64,000 nucleotides of DNA from Strigamia acuminata. Its lineage: Eukaryota > Arthropoda > Chilopoda > Geophilomorpha > Linotaeniidae. Location: NCBI GenBank assembly GCA_949358305.1, contig OX442318.1, positions 2,776,501 through 2,840,500 of the forward strand. The letters run 5' to 3'. Below, in pieces: positions 11,344 through 22,429 of the stretch (within the stretch, counting starts at the first letter, position 1; every line of letters begins with the position of its first letter). The notes under the pieces are model-generated. The model worked only from the letters and a program-made list of their open reading frames with translations. It had not been told where the DNA came from and searched no databases. The position numbers and the translations under genes were made by a program.

Positions 11344-13224
11344 TTAGTCGCTTTCATTGCCGGAATCATCTTCAAGCACATCATCCCGCGGGTCTAGAAA
11401 TTCTTCTTCCATTTCCATCAGATCATCCGACGAATGTTCTAATTGTAGCTGTAAGTCCACGCCGTGTTTTACAGCCATTCGCCGCAACGCCCCAACGTCG
11501 AAATGTTGTCTTCTTAACTCATCGACTTCCAAATTCACTCTCAACTCCACCAGAGAATCGATTTTTAACAGATCTTTAATCCCCGACGGCCCCAACAAAT
11601 CGCATTCTCTAAATTCCAAACTTTCGAGTTTCTTGTTCATCACGGCGGACAACTCGTGCGCAGTTTTGTTACTGAAGCCGGAGCAATGGAACAGACCGAG
11701 TTTCTTCAATTTGGGACACATGCCCAACAACTCGAACAAATAACCGGAGCTAACACAACGATCGTTGTCGTTGTAGAAGGAAAGTTGCACCAATTCATTA
11801 AACCGCAAATCGCGCAAACTCACTCGATCAAATTCATCGTATCCCTCCGCCATTTTCCCTTCCGAGTCGTAATCGTAACGCAGGTCCAAGTACAACGTGC
11901 TCAACTGCTGGAATTTCGTCAGTGCGAGTAGAATTTTTATTGTGAAAGTAAACGGAGTGATGATAATTTTGTTAACTTTCGGACAAGTGATCACGGCAAT
12001 TTGCACCTCTTCCTCAACAGCGTCTCCCCCGAACTTCAATCTTGTCAGATTGTACTGCTGCGGTGGCGCGCCGATCGGCCACAGCCCTTTGAGCCACTTG
12101 GAATTGTAAGTGTCCAAGAATTCGTGTTCAATATCATACAACAGCATGGAATTGAAAAATAAAAGTCTAACTTGACCTTTCGCAACGTTTGCTTGATTGT
12201 GCCGTCTTCTCTGCATAAGTTTCGCACAAAATCTTCGTTGGTTCCGTCAGCACCAAGCTCAACGAGTGGCAGCCGAGCGATGTACTTCGCCGCGTCGTCT
12301 GCAGCCTCAGTGTAACAGATGAGGAGCCTCGATATCTTTGGCAAAGTCTGCCACATACTTTTGCAGGCTTTAGCAGTCAGTGTACTTTCTTCCGGTACTT
12401 CTAAAGTTGTCAGATTCTGTGAGGATACAAACAATTTTTTTTAAGAATGTCGCACACACAAATGGCATGTTGTATGTGCGTGTGTTTTGGATTTTACATT
12501 AGTGTGCATGCAAATTTTTCATGTACAAAATGATTTTTTTTATCCAATAAAGTATTTTTTAGAAAATGCAAGTTCTGCATCTGCACATCAAGATGCTAAT
12601 TTTTGCACTTCGAGATACAATCTTTGCACATCAAAATGCAATTTTTCCACCCCAAGGTGCATATTCGTGCCTGGAAATGCATTATTTTGCTTGAAAATGC
12701 ATTTTTTTTTGCTTGAGGATGCATTTTTTGCTTGAAAATGAATTTTTTTGTGTGTTGATTTAGTTCTCTTTGTCTACTCACTTTCAACTTGTGGCCACAA
12801 ACTCGGAACAAAAATTCCAAATCAAAATCTGGACTCATAGACCCCAACAGTAGTTCGTCTTGCTCTTCGTGTACAAATAGAGCAACATCCCACGCGTCTG
12901 ACTCGCGAACACTATGGTCCCAAAAATCCCCGTAAAACAACCTCACCAGCATTCTTCTACGAAGAACTATTTCAAATAAACGCAGTTTCTTCTCGGCTGG
13001 TCTTTGACATAGAATACTGTAAAACCTAGATAAAAAATTGAAAAATTGACAAAAAAAATTACAATGAAATTCCTGTTATCCCACTCAGCAATGATTTTAT
13101 CGAAGTAATCCATTATTTCCAATGTGGTTCTCATTCGATCGTCCTCCATTTCTTCAACCGGCCGTTGAATAATGCACCGAAAAAGACTTTTATTAGCCAT
13201 GTCTGATAAAGACTGCGGCTCCAT
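11344..13224 (-). pseudogene. LRR-family gene L3, frameshifted in the LRR exon
   Basis: Predicted exons are 13224-13085 (donor GTGGGA), 13025-12782 and 12416-11344. In L3 the middle intron present in other copies is reduced to an in-frame stub (reading LRLFEIV), so two exons are fused. Family motifs are complete: FRCIIQRPVEEM, SVRESDAWDVALFVHE, CSGFSNKTAHEL and LLGPSGIKDLLKIDSL. About 13 bp are missing near 12120, where other copies read LNTMKFIEFLD. This shifts the frame and ends the upstream reading. The tail is acidic (DDVLEDDSGNESD). It is of the short type without the hydrophobic insert, and closest to L2. Confidence 0.75.
12530..12750. repeat. ATGCATTTTT-type minisatellite in last intron of L3
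   Basis: Repeated TGCATTTTTTTGCTTGA and TTGCACATCAAAATGCA-like words, equivalent in position to the block at 7930-8190 in L2. Confidence 0.65.
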
Positions 13225-13258
13225 TTTGATTTTCTAAATTTCCTTCATCAACTCGGCA

Positions 13259-13362
13259 GATTTAAATTCCGAAATTAACAAGAGCCGCTGCTCGAACAGC
13301 TCAGCGATGTGTTCATTCATGACTACATTCTTTTGGTTGCTGAGTAGCAACAATACTATAAC
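13259..13362 (-). promoter_or_regulatory. Class-B upstream block of L3
   Basis: Near-identical to the blocks upstream of L2 and L6, including minus-strand GTTGCTACTCAG|CAACC. The minus frame stays open into a hydrophobic stretch upstream (13449-13330), which may be chance in T-rich DNA. Confidence 0.5.
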
Positions 13363-13489
13363 ATAACAGATAAACAAAACAACAATAAACGAAATCAAGT
13401 ACGGAGTAGAAAAATTACAACAAACAGCAAGAACAACCAAAAACAACAATTATTACGGTAGCAAAGAAAATCGATTTAATGCAGACACA

Positions 13490-13760
13490 GCCTAAATCTG
13501 ACAACTCCTTTAGTCACTAATATCGCTGTCATCGCTGCTGTCATCGCTCTCGAGCGAGGAATGTTTCACTTACGAAGTAGACAACCACGCCAATAAAGAT
13601 ATATCAATCCTAAACTGCGTGTTCTTTGCGTTTGTATTTACATTGTGGGTGGTGTCCAAACACCCCGTGGTCCTCCTCTGGCCGTGAGACGACCAACCAC
13701 CACTCGCATGTCTGCATGTTAGATTCTTGCTCAATTAATTCCAGACGAATTTAATATTTT
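13490..13760 (-). pseudogene. Collapsed LRR-family remnant with repeat insertion
   Basis: 13500-13555 matches the acidic DSDDS-type tail end of an LRR gene. 13560-13575 carries the ACTTACGAAG donor-like bases. 13700-13760 matches the region around the first ATG. The dispersed repeat 13580-13689 lies between them and everything else is gone. A class-A upstream site follows at 13861-13887, supporting a lost gene. Confidence 0.5.
13580..13689 (+). repeat. Dispersed repeat, copy 2 (LTR-end-like)
   Basis: Partner of 9089-9199, with the same order of AATAAAGAT, AACTGCGTGTTCTTTG and GGTGTCCAAACACC. Confidence 0.5.
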
Positions 13761-14216
13761 CAAATTTTTGCTTGGTTTTGTCTCTTTTTGTAGTTTCTGA
13801 ACTTGATGCTTAGAAATTTTTATTTTCCTAATTTCTGCTTCTGTTATAATTTTCAAAAATAGTTACTGCAACAACAGGTAAACAAAGGGTCTATTATATC
13901 CAAACAAACATTTTTATTTTGCAGCACCATTACGGAATGTTTAATTTCTGATGCAGAAAATGCTGGAACTCATTAAACTGCCACTAGGTTTGCTACAGTG
14001 GCTCCATCTGTTGAATAAAAGCAAAATTTTCTTTACAGTTCCATTTGTTGAAAATAAATGAGAAATATTGATTTCTGCATCAAAACTGTTTAATTTCAGA
14101 CAAAATCCACAAAAACGTTTGTCCCAGATCTACATACAACACTTGTTCGACATGTCATGTTTACTTTTTATTTTTGAATACAAACAAATCGAATTAATGC
14201 AGACACTGACAACTCG
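13761..14216 (-). terminator. Spacer with class-A site and conserved 3' block of L4
   Basis: 13861-13887 is the conserved upstream site of the lost copy. 13920-14200 is the shared 3' block (CTACAGTGGCTCCATCTGTTG on the plus strand), ending with the minus-strand AATAAA at about 14172-14167 downstream of the L4 stop. No gene is recognised. Confidence 0.55.
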
Positions 14217-16021
14217 TTAGTCGCCATCATTGCCACCGCCAAGAACATTATCCACAAGTGCAAAATAGGCCGGGTCATCAAATCCTATCTGCAGGATCAC
14301 ACCGTGTTTTTTAGCCATTAGCTGCAGCGCACCAACGTCAAAATATTGCTTTCTCGTCTCATCAACGTACAAAATCACTAATAACTCCTCCAAAGAATCG
14401 ATTTTTATTAAATCCTCAATTCCCGACGGCCCCAACAAGTCGCACCCATCAATTCCCAAAACTTTGAGTTTCCGGACCGAACTGGCAAATCCGGAGAGTA
14501 CGGGCCGCAACAAAAAATCCATAGCGGCTCGAGGTACCGACAACCTACCGGAATCCCGCGGCGCCAGCCGAGTGCTCTTCTTCGCCATCAAATCGGCCAA
14601 CTCGTGCGCAGTTTTGTTACTGAACCCGGAGCAACGCTGCAGAATGAGATTCTCCAGGTTGGGACACATGGCCAAAAACTCGAACAAATAACCGGAAGTA
14701 ATCCAACGGTCGTTGGGATCGGTCAGGCCAAATTCCACCAAGTTCTTAAACCGCAAATCGCGCAAACAAACTCGGTCGAACGTGTCGTTTTCCTCCGCTA
14801 TTTTCAAGTCCGAGTCGTACCGCATGTCGACGATCAAGTTGTGCAACTGCTTGAATTTTGTCAAACTCTGCAGCATTTTAAGAGTGAAAATATTGGGAGT
14901 TATGTCGATTATGGTGATCTTAGGACACGTGAGCGCGGCTATTTCCAGCTCCTCCTCAATGTCGTCGTGAGGGTGCACCAACGTCAACATTTTCAGATTG
15001 TATTGCTGCGGCGGCAACAGCGCTTTGAGCCACTTGGAATGGCGAGTGACCAATGTTTTGATCAATTTCATCCTCTTCAATATCAAGCAGTAGCAGTCCA
15101 TTGAAAGTTCGTCGCTAAACGCGACCTTTTCCAAGGTTTTGCAAAGTGTGGAATCTTGGGAGCAAAGTTTGCGTACGAAATCCTCCGTTGTTCTTATGGC
15201 CTTAAGATCGGTGAGTGGCAGCCGAGCGATGTAGGTCGCTGCGTCTTCTTCAACGTTGGTGGAAGAAATATCGAGTACACGGAGATTTGGCAAAGTCTGG
15301 CATAGTTGTTCGGAGGTGTTGGATGTCAGTGTACCATCGACGGGCAGTACTAACACCGTCAGATTCTGTGCGAATGGATAGAATAGTAGAATTAAACCAA
15401 ATTCTTTGTAAGAATGCCACGCACAGGAATGGGCTGTTGTCTGTGCATGTCTATAGGATTTAACAATAGTGTGCAGACATTTTTCTTCGCCTACTCACCT
15501 CCAACTTGTGGCCACAAACCCTAAACAAAAAATCTAAATCAAAACTTGGACTCATAAACAGCAACATCAGTGATTTCTGCTCTTCGTGCACAAACGGAGC
15601 AACGTCCCACGCCTCTGGCAGGCGAACACTTTTGTCCCAAAACTCCGAGTTATTCAACCTCATCAGCATATCTGCACGAACTTTACGAGCTAAATCAAAC
15701 AATTTTATATTAATTATTACGAAAAAAATCCATTAAATCGTGACATTCACCTAGTATATCCTCAGCTAAACCGGGTACGTAGTTACCACTCAGAAATCCC
15801 AATAGGTTAGAAGGCCAAAGTAAATGAAAAAAAGAATTCACAACGTCAAGAATCACCGCGAATTTGCCTGTATCGCGCAGGGCCTGTCCAGCAATGACTT
15901 CATCGAAGTAATCAATTAATTCCAGTGTGGTCCTCACCCTATCGTCTTCAATTTCTTCAACAGGCCGTTGAATAAGACTCCCGAAAACAATTTTAATAGA
16001 CATATTCTTTAATGATTGCAT
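14217..16021 (-). CDS. LRR-family protein L4, apparently intact (about 536 aa)
   Basis: Exons are 16021-15751 (ATG at 16021), 15689-15499 and 15365-14217. Donors are GTGAAT and GTGAGT, acceptors TGATTTAG and CGCACAG, and phases agree. The first exon is longer than in L11 or L12. After YFDE it carries an extra block of about 40 residues (AGQALRDTGKF...FHLLWPSNLLGF) before the junction. The second exon has FWDKSVRLPEAWDVAPFVHE and FLFRVCGHKLE. The LRR exon shows LDISSTNVEEDAATYIARLPL, RCSGFSNKTAHEL, the APRDSG..SVPRAA hydrophobic insert of about 38 residues, and LLGPSGIEDLIKIDSL. The tail is GGGNDGD. No signal peptide or clear membrane anchor was found. Confidence 0.78.
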
Positions 16022-16086
16022 GTTCGATCCTGTGGCGATATTCACTCGGGAGATTTTGGTCTTGGTCGGGCAGTTCTGAATTTCAA

Positions 16087-16118
16087 ACAATGGTTACTGC
16101 AGCAACAGGTAAACAAAC
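16087..16118 (-). promoter_or_regulatory. Class-A upstream site of L4
   Basis: Minus-strand GTTTACCTGTTGCTGCAG is followed by TAACCATTG, about 70 bp upstream of the ATG. It is the best-preserved example of the site and looks like a splice acceptor of a leader intron. Confidence 0.55.
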
Positions 16119-16440
16119 GTAAAAATGTTAAACAAACAATAAGCGGGGAATAATTCTTCCAAACTCAGAAATATTCATTCGGCAAAAATAAAACCAGAAA
16201 CAATAAAAAAAGAAACAACCTAAAATGGCGGTGGTGTAGCATTTTTACCCGTTTAACATCGACTTTGTTTACTCAAGAAAAGGAATGAATTGCTAATGGA
16301 AGTTTGTGTGTGCTTTGTGTGTTTGAATTGCTCCGTAATCTAATGGAATTTGAAGGAAGTGATGATGCTGATGATGCTGAAAAGTGAAAAAGTTCCATTC
16401 TGCAATCTGATTTACAACAACGTCCATCACGTCGGCCACT
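16119..16440. other. Spacer with a decayed relative of the plus-strand ORF at 47150
   Basis: 16211-16395 (AATGGCGGTGGTGTAGCA...) resembles 47149-47300 on the plus strand but has stops and indels. No intact gene is present. Confidence 0.45.
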
Positions 16441-16949
16441 AGTGCGCAATTTTGCTACTGAAGCCGGAGCACGGCAAAAGAACGAGAATCTCCAGTTTGG
16501 GACACACGTCTAACAACTCCAACCAATAACCAGAGCTAACTCAACGATCTGTGCTCTCATACAGGGAAAATTCCACCAATTTATCAAACCGCAAATCGCG
16601 CAAACAAACTCGATCGAACGCATCATTTTCCTCCGCTATTTTCACGTCCGAGTCATAACGCATGTCGACGTACAACTTGCGCAACTCCTTGAATTTCGTC
16701 AAACTGTGCAGCAATTTGAGGGTGAAGATATTCGGGGTTATGTCAATTTTGGAAACTTTAGGACACGTGAGCACGCCTATATCCAGCTCCTCCTCAACGA
16801 CGTCGTGAGGGTACAACATCACCAAAACTCTCAGATTGTATTGCTGCGGTGGCGAGCAGATCGGCTGCTGCGCTTTGAGCCATCTGGAATCGAAAGTGTC
16901 CAAGTCGTCGATCGATTTCATCCTGTTCAATATCATGCAGAATCAGTCC

Positions 16950-17005
16950 ATCGAAATTTGATTGCTCAACTTGAACATGTTCAAGTTGAGCAATCAAATT
17001 TCGAT
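16950..17005. repeat. Perfect 56-bp palindrome
   Basis: The 28-bp arms are exact reverse complements with no spacer, centred between 16977 and 16978. The arm is LRR-exon sequence (the segment before the MDC/Y codons), so the palindrome arose by inverted copying within the pseudogene. Confidence 0.9.
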
Positions 17006-17007
17006 CG

Positions 17008-17033
17008 ACGTTGCGAGTGTACACTCGCAACGT
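17008..17033. repeat. Perfect 26-bp palindrome
   Basis: Arms of 13 bp are centred at 17020/17021 (CGTTGCGAGTGT and its complement). It is directly next to the larger palindrome and also derived from LRR-exon sequence (the codons for TLRV). Confidence 0.9.
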
Positions 17034-17168
17034 TTTGCTGAGTCTTTTGGATTTTCCATTAATGTGTATGCAAATGTTTCCTGTATAAAATGTGTTGTGA
17101 CGCTGCTATTACAGCGCCCCTAGTCTGTACAATGAATAAACATCCACTTTGATGCATATCTTTGGACT

Positions 17169-17442
17169 TACCGTAACGCCCCGTTTAATAACCCGGGTTC
17201 ATTACGGCGCCGGCCAGTCTTCGGCGATTTATGGAATTGGCGCCAGCCCCGATTAAGCGCCAGCTCCAAAAAAATCGCCGAATTTTCGCGAAAAATTGGT
17301 GAATTTTGCAGGAAAATCACTATTTTTCGCCGATTTTTCGGATATGTGCCGGGCCCAAATAAACGCCGAACATCAAATTAGCGCCGGGTGGGACAGTTAA
17401 AAAAAATTAAACGCCCGGGCTATTAAACGGGGCGGTCATTAG
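17169..17442. mobile_element. MITE-like element with CGCCCCGTTTAATA inverted repeats
   Basis: The left end CGCCCCGTTTAATAACCCGGG reappears as its reverse complement (CCCGGGCTATTAAACGGGGCG) near 17411-17433. The outer bases TACCGTA/TACTAATG are imperfect. The interior of about 200 bp is rich in GGCGCC and CGCCGA words and has no coding frame. Confidence 0.65.
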
Positions 17443-17980
17443 TATTCAAACATATCAGATTTTTTGTGTAAAAAAAAAGTATGTGATGGTAAGAGCAGAG
17501 TCAGCGTAGAACACGACTGCTCTTGCTGGCTTCAGGACTTCACTTCTACACATCTGTCTCCGTACACCATTCATCTCCTTCCTTTCCCATACTGTGTCAT
17601 ACCACTCGACAAAGAGGGATGACCTTGGGGCCATTGGGCAGTGTATGGAGTGACACTGGTCACCTTTGGGTGGCCAAGTGGTCGCAAATGTTGAATTTTT
17701 TATGCAGAAAATGATGAAACTGATCTCTAACCTTTACTGCCGCCATGTTTGCCACAGTTTGCCACATGTTTGCCATCTGTTGAATAAATGCAAAATTTCT
17801 TTATTGTTCCATTTCTTGAAAGTATGATACATATTGATTTGTGCTTAATTTCAGACAAAATTCATAAAAAAGGTTTGTTCCAGATCTACATATGACACTT
17901 GTTTGACATGGCATATTCACTTTTTATTGTTGAATACAAAAAAATCGAATTAATGCAGACACACAGTTTCTGAGAACTCG
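17443..17980 (-). terminator. Spacer with conserved 3' block of L6
   Basis: 17700-17975 is the shared 3' block (GATGAAACTG...GTTTGCCACATG on plus) with the minus-strand poly-A signal near 17927 (CTTTTTATTG). 17480-17690 has no recognised content. Confidence 0.45.
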
Positions 17981-19606
17981 TTAGTCGCCATCATTGCCAC
18001 CGCCATCATCATTTTCTTCAAGTTGATTATCGAACGGGTTTCCAAACCGTAGAAGCAGTTCCACACCGTGTTTTTGAGCCATTCGCTGCATTGCACCAAC
18101 GTCAAAATGTTGTCTTCTCATCTCGTTAATTCGCAAACTCACTATTAACTTCTCCAAAGAATCGATTTTTAAGAGATCCTCAATGCCCGACGGCCCCAAC
18201 AAATCGCAATCAAAAATTTTCAAACATTTGAGATTCTTCAACAGGGCTGGACTGGGAAAGAAATTTGTACCCACAAATCTGGATAGATAAGGTCGCAACG
18301 AAAGAAGAGAATAATTCAGCGCGTCACGGGCCAGTCCAGCACTCTTCTTGTTCATCAAGTCGGCAAACTCGTGCGCCGTTTTGTTACTGAAGCCGGTGCA
18401 ATAATAAAGAGTGACTTTCTGAAGGAAGGGACACATGTCCAACAACTGGAACAAATACCCAGAGCTAATCCAACAGTCGTTGGGATCGCTCAAGGAAAAT
18501 TCCTCCAAATTCTCAAACCACAAATCCCGCAAACAATCTCGATCAAACTGATCATTTTCCTCCGCCATTTCCACGTCCGAGTTATCTGGCGTGCCAACGT
18601 ACAACAAGCGCAACTTCCTGAATTTCGACAAACTCTGCAACATTTTCAGGGTGAAACCATTCGGAGAGATGTGGATTCTGGAAATATGAGGACACGTGAG
18701 CGCGCCTATCTCCAGCTCCGCCTCAATGTCGTCCAGTGGGTAATGCATATCCAAAATCCTCAGATTGTATCGCTGCGGTGGCGCGCCGGTCGGCTGCAGA
18801 GCGTTGAGCCACATGGAATGATGAGTGTCCAAGACTTGGATCAATTCCATCCTGTTCAATATCAAGCAGTAGCATTCCATTGAAAGTTCGCGGCTCAACC
18901 TGAACACTTTCAACGTTTTGCTCAGTGTGGAGCTTTCTGCGCACAGTTTGAGCACAAAATCTTCGCTGGTTCCCCAAACGTTAAGCTCGACGAGTGGCAG
19001 CTGGGTGATGTACGGCACCGCGTCGTCTTCAATAAAACACCGAGAAATGTCTAGACTCTGTAGATAGGACAAGGTCTGGAGTATTTGTTTGCACGCATTG
19101 GCTGTGAGTGAACTGTACCGGGGCAGTTTCAACGTTGTCAGGTTCTAAGCGATATCAAATTTAGAACAGGGTGGCACGTTATTGTTAGGATTCTGGAAAC
19201 TGCATTTTTTGATACTCACCCTTAACATGTGACCACGAACTTTAAGCAAAAACTCAAAATCAAAGTTTGCACTGGAAAAGGGCAAGTAAAGATTATCCTT
19301 CGGTCTAGAAACAATCAGAGCAATGTCCCACGCCTCTGGCGCGCGAACACCGTAGTCCCAAAATCGGTCATAGTGGTACGTGATCAGGTCAAGCATCGCG
19401 TCATGAACAGTAAAGGCTAAATCGGACCGCGTGTTATTCATAATTACCAATTAAATCCACATATCCGGGTTTCACTTACGTAGTTGACCGAAATAAGCGA
19501 TTAATTGCTCCATGTTATTCATTTGAATGTCGTCCATTTCTTGGACGTTCCATTGAACCAAACACCGAAAAAGAGCTTCAATAGCCATAACCTGTAATGT
19601 TTCCAT
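17981..19606 (-). CDS. LRR-family protein L6, apparently intact (about 495 aa)
   Basis: Exons are 19606-19480 (ATG at 19606), 19416-19220 and 19144-17981, with donors GTAAGT and GTGAGT, acceptors CGATTTAG and GCTTAG, phases consistent. N-terminal motifs: MAIEALFRCLVQWNVQEMDD, FWDYGVRAPEAWDIALIV and LLKVRGHMLR. The LRR exon has SLTANACKQILQTL, YCTGFSNKTAHEFADLM, a hydrophobic insert (YSLLSLRPYLSRFVGTNFF) and LLGPSGIEDLLKIDSL. It ends GGGNDGD. An in-frame stop in the first intron (ATT TAA) shows that this intron must be removed, unlike in L9 and L12 where it happens to stay open. Closest relative in the window is L8. Confidence 0.78.
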
Positions 19607-19637
19607 GTTAAATTCTTGATCGGTTGTACACTCGGCA

Positions 19638-19745
19638 GATTTAAATTCCGAAAATAACAAGAGCCGCTGCTCGAACAGCTGAGCGATATGTTTATTTATG
19701 TCAACATTGTTTTGGTTGCTGAGAAGCAACAATACTATAAATTTG
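19638..19745 (-). promoter_or_regulatory. Class-B upstream block of L6
   Basis: Near-identical to the blocks of L2 and L3. Minus-strand TATAGTATTGTTGCTTCTCAG precedes a segment open to the ATG at 19606. Confidence 0.5.
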
Positions 19746-20439
19746 AAATATAGAGTATACCATACTCCAAATTTCTATTGGTTGAGCCGTCGCACTGGTG
19801 TAGTGGCACAAAAAAGTAGCCCATAACACCAGAATTGTAATCTAACAAGGCAAAACAACCAATAAAAAACTAAACTCTTGTTTACCTGCCAATAGAAACC
19901 AAAAAACTATGCTAACATTGTTTGATTGATTAAAAGGGAAAAAAGCTTATTTAGCAAATAAAATAAACATTCTATTAGCAATTAAATCCATTAATCTAAT
20001 CACTTTTTACACTGAATTTCATTGAAAGTAAACACAACAACTTCTTTAGCGTAGTAAAGCATAGTCAACAATTAGACATAATCCGGCTCAACCAATAGGA
20101 GTTTGGATTCTGTTAATGTCTGTGACCAACTGGCTGCCACCATTTGGGACTGGCGACATTACGAAAATGATCTTCAGGATGATGTTCAGCAGTTCCTATG
20201 GCGTATCGTCGAAGCTGCATCCTGATTGCAGCCAAACAGGACAGAAGATTCTGCAAGTTGTCGGACCGTGGTCAAACAATAACCGAGAAAAGACCAAAAG
20301 CGAGGACCGAGATGACTCCATTGTTCCGGTAACCGCGCGGACTAAAACCCGCCATCTTTGACACTTCATTGTTCAGTCGGTACGGCGACTATTCTTCGAT
20401 CATCGGTTATAAAAGCGAGAATACACACTTGTACTCAAC
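19746..20439. other. Spacer without recognised gene
   Basis: AT-rich to 20100, then a more mixed stretch (20100-20400) whose plus-strand frames are short and unfamiliar. The words CCAATAGGAGTTTGGATTCTG and GTTTGGTTGATTGATT have no clear role. Confidence 0.4.
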
Positions 20440-20694
20440 TAAAATTGCAGCAAAATTACCTAGTTTTCCACAGTGGCTCCATCTGTTGAATAAATGCAAA
20501 CTTTTCTTTATAGTTTCATTTATTGAAAATAAATTTGAAAATATTGAATTTTGCATCAAAACTGTTTAATTTCAGACATGAATTCACAAAAAAGCTTCGT
20601 TTCGGATCTACATACAACACTCGCTCAACATGGGATATTCACTTTTAATTTTTGAATACAAACAAATCGAATTAATGCAGACACTGACAACTCG
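20440..20694 (-). terminator. Conserved 3' block with poly-A signal of L7
   Basis: This is the shared block (CACAGTGGCTCCATCTGTTG on plus, TTTAATTTCAGACA at 20565) with the minus-strand AATTAAAAGTGAA near 20655-20640. L7 has AATTAA where other copies have AATAAA. Confidence 0.5.
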
Positions 20695-22429
20695 TTAGTC
20701 GCCATCAACATTATCCACAAGTGCATCATGGGACGGGTCTTCAAATTCTAGTTGCAGGATCACACCGCGTTTTTGAGCCATTAACTGCAGCGCACCAACA
20801 TTAAAATATTGCCGTCTCGACTCATCCATTTGCAAAGTCACTATTAACAACATCAAAGAATCGATTTTTAACAGATCCTCGATCCCCGACGGCCCCAACA
20901 AGTTGCACCCATCAATTTCCAAACATATCGGTTTCCGGACTGGACTGGCAAACAAACGAGGGAAAAAACTTTTAGCGGCACGAGCCACCGACAAACTACC
21001 GGAATCCCGCGGGGCCTGTCGAGTGTTCTTCGCCATCACGTCGGCCAACTCGCGCGCAGTTTTGTTACTGAATCCTGAGCAACGGTACAGACTGAGTTTC
21101 CGCAGGTTGGGACACATGGCCAACAACTCGAACAAATAACCGGACGTAACCCAACGGTCGTTGGAATCGTACATGGAAATTTCCACCAAGTCATCAAACC
21201 GAAAATCGCGCAAACAATCTCGATCGAACGTGTCGTTTTCTTCCGCTATTTTCAAGTCCGAGTCGTAACGCATGTCGACGATCAAGATGTGCAACTGCTT
21301 GAATTTCGTCAAACTCTGCAGCATTTTTAGGGTGAAAATATTCGGCGTGATGTGGATTATGGTGACTTTAGGACAGATGAGCGCGCCTATTTCCAGTTCC
21401 TCTTCAATGTCGTCGTCAGGGTGCCGCAAAATCAGGATTTTCAAATTGTATTGCTGCGGTGGCGCGCCGAGCAGCTGCAGCGGTTTGTGCCACTTGGAAT
21501 GATAGTGACCAGCCACGGATTGGATCAATTTCATCCTTTTCAATATCAAGCAGTAGCAGCCGATTGAAAGTTCGTCGCTAAACGTGACCATTTCCAAAGT
21601 TTTGCAGATTGTGGAGTCTTGTGAGCAAAGTTTGCGTACGAAATCCTCCGTTGTTCTGAAGGCCTTTAGCTGAGTGAGTGGCAGCCGAGCGATGTAGGTC
21701 GCCGCGTCGTCTTCCACGATGGTGTTTAAAATGTCTAGTTCTTGGAGATTTGGCAAAGTCTGGCATATTTGTTTGGAGGCGTTGGTTGTCAGGGTAAAAC
21801 CGTCGGGCAGTTGTAACACCGTCACGTTCTGGGCAAATATATAGAATTAGTAGAATTAAAACAAATTCTTTGTGAGAATGTCGAGCACAGCATTGATTTG
21901 TTGTTTGTCCATGTCTTTTGGATTTAATATTAGTGTGCATGCAAATTGTGTTTACTATTCAATAAAGCAGGTTTGTTAAGAAATGCAATTTTTGCATGAA
22001 AATACACTTTTCTGTTAATACCGTACATAATACATAATATTCAGACCAATTTTTAGTAACGTAATAATTCGATTATTCCTTCTTATTCCCTTTTAATAAT
22101 AATTTCAAGTCCCATCACTCTGTCTCTTCGTCTACTCACCTTCAACTTGTGACCACAAACCCTAAGCAAAAAATCCAAATCAAAATTTGGACTCTGAAAC
22201 TCCAATAGCAGTTTTTTCAGCTCTTCGTGTACAAACAGAGCGAAGTCCCACGCCCCTGGCTCGCGAATACTTCTGTCCCAAAACAGCGGAAAATCCAACA
22301 AGATCAGCATTTCTATACGAGCCTTACAACCTAAATCTAACAATTTCACATTAATAATTCCAAATAAAATCCATAAATCCGTGGCACTCACCTGGTTCAT
22401 CTTCATCCACGTCTGGACTGGGTTCATAG
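20695..22429 (-). CDS. LRR-family protein L7, 3' part (split by element 1)
   Basis: This holds the end of exon 1 (22429-22392), exon 2 (22330-22140) and the LRR exon (21828-20695). Donors are GTGAGT twice, acceptors TGATTTAG and TGCCCAG. The start of exon 1 lies 13.5 kb away at 36181-35937. If the element and one 4-bp duplicate are ignored the parts join in frame and all phases agree, giving about 535 residues with no other lesion. Motifs: FWDRSIREPGAWDFALFVHE, LLRVCGHKLK, LDILNTIVEDDAATYIARLPL, RCSGFSNKTAREL, the APRDSGSLSVARAA insert and LLGPSGIEDLLKIDSL. L7 is closest to L4 and L10. It can only be expressed normally if the element is spliced out or absent on the other allele. Confidence 0.8.

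Larger units (their letters stand above)
16441..17033 (-). pseudogene. LRR-family fragment L5
   Basis: It covers only the middle of the long exon: 16936-16541 is open (SPPQQYNLRVLV, LTCPKVSKIDITPNIFTLK, FDRVCLRDLRFDKLVEF), then a TGA at 16541-16543 replaces the usual Trp codon of DRW(V). The family reading resumes (YWLELLDVCPKLE) to a TAG near 16440, where unrelated sequence begins. The 5' side ends in the large palindromes at 16950-17033. N-terminal exons are absent. Confidence 0.75.
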
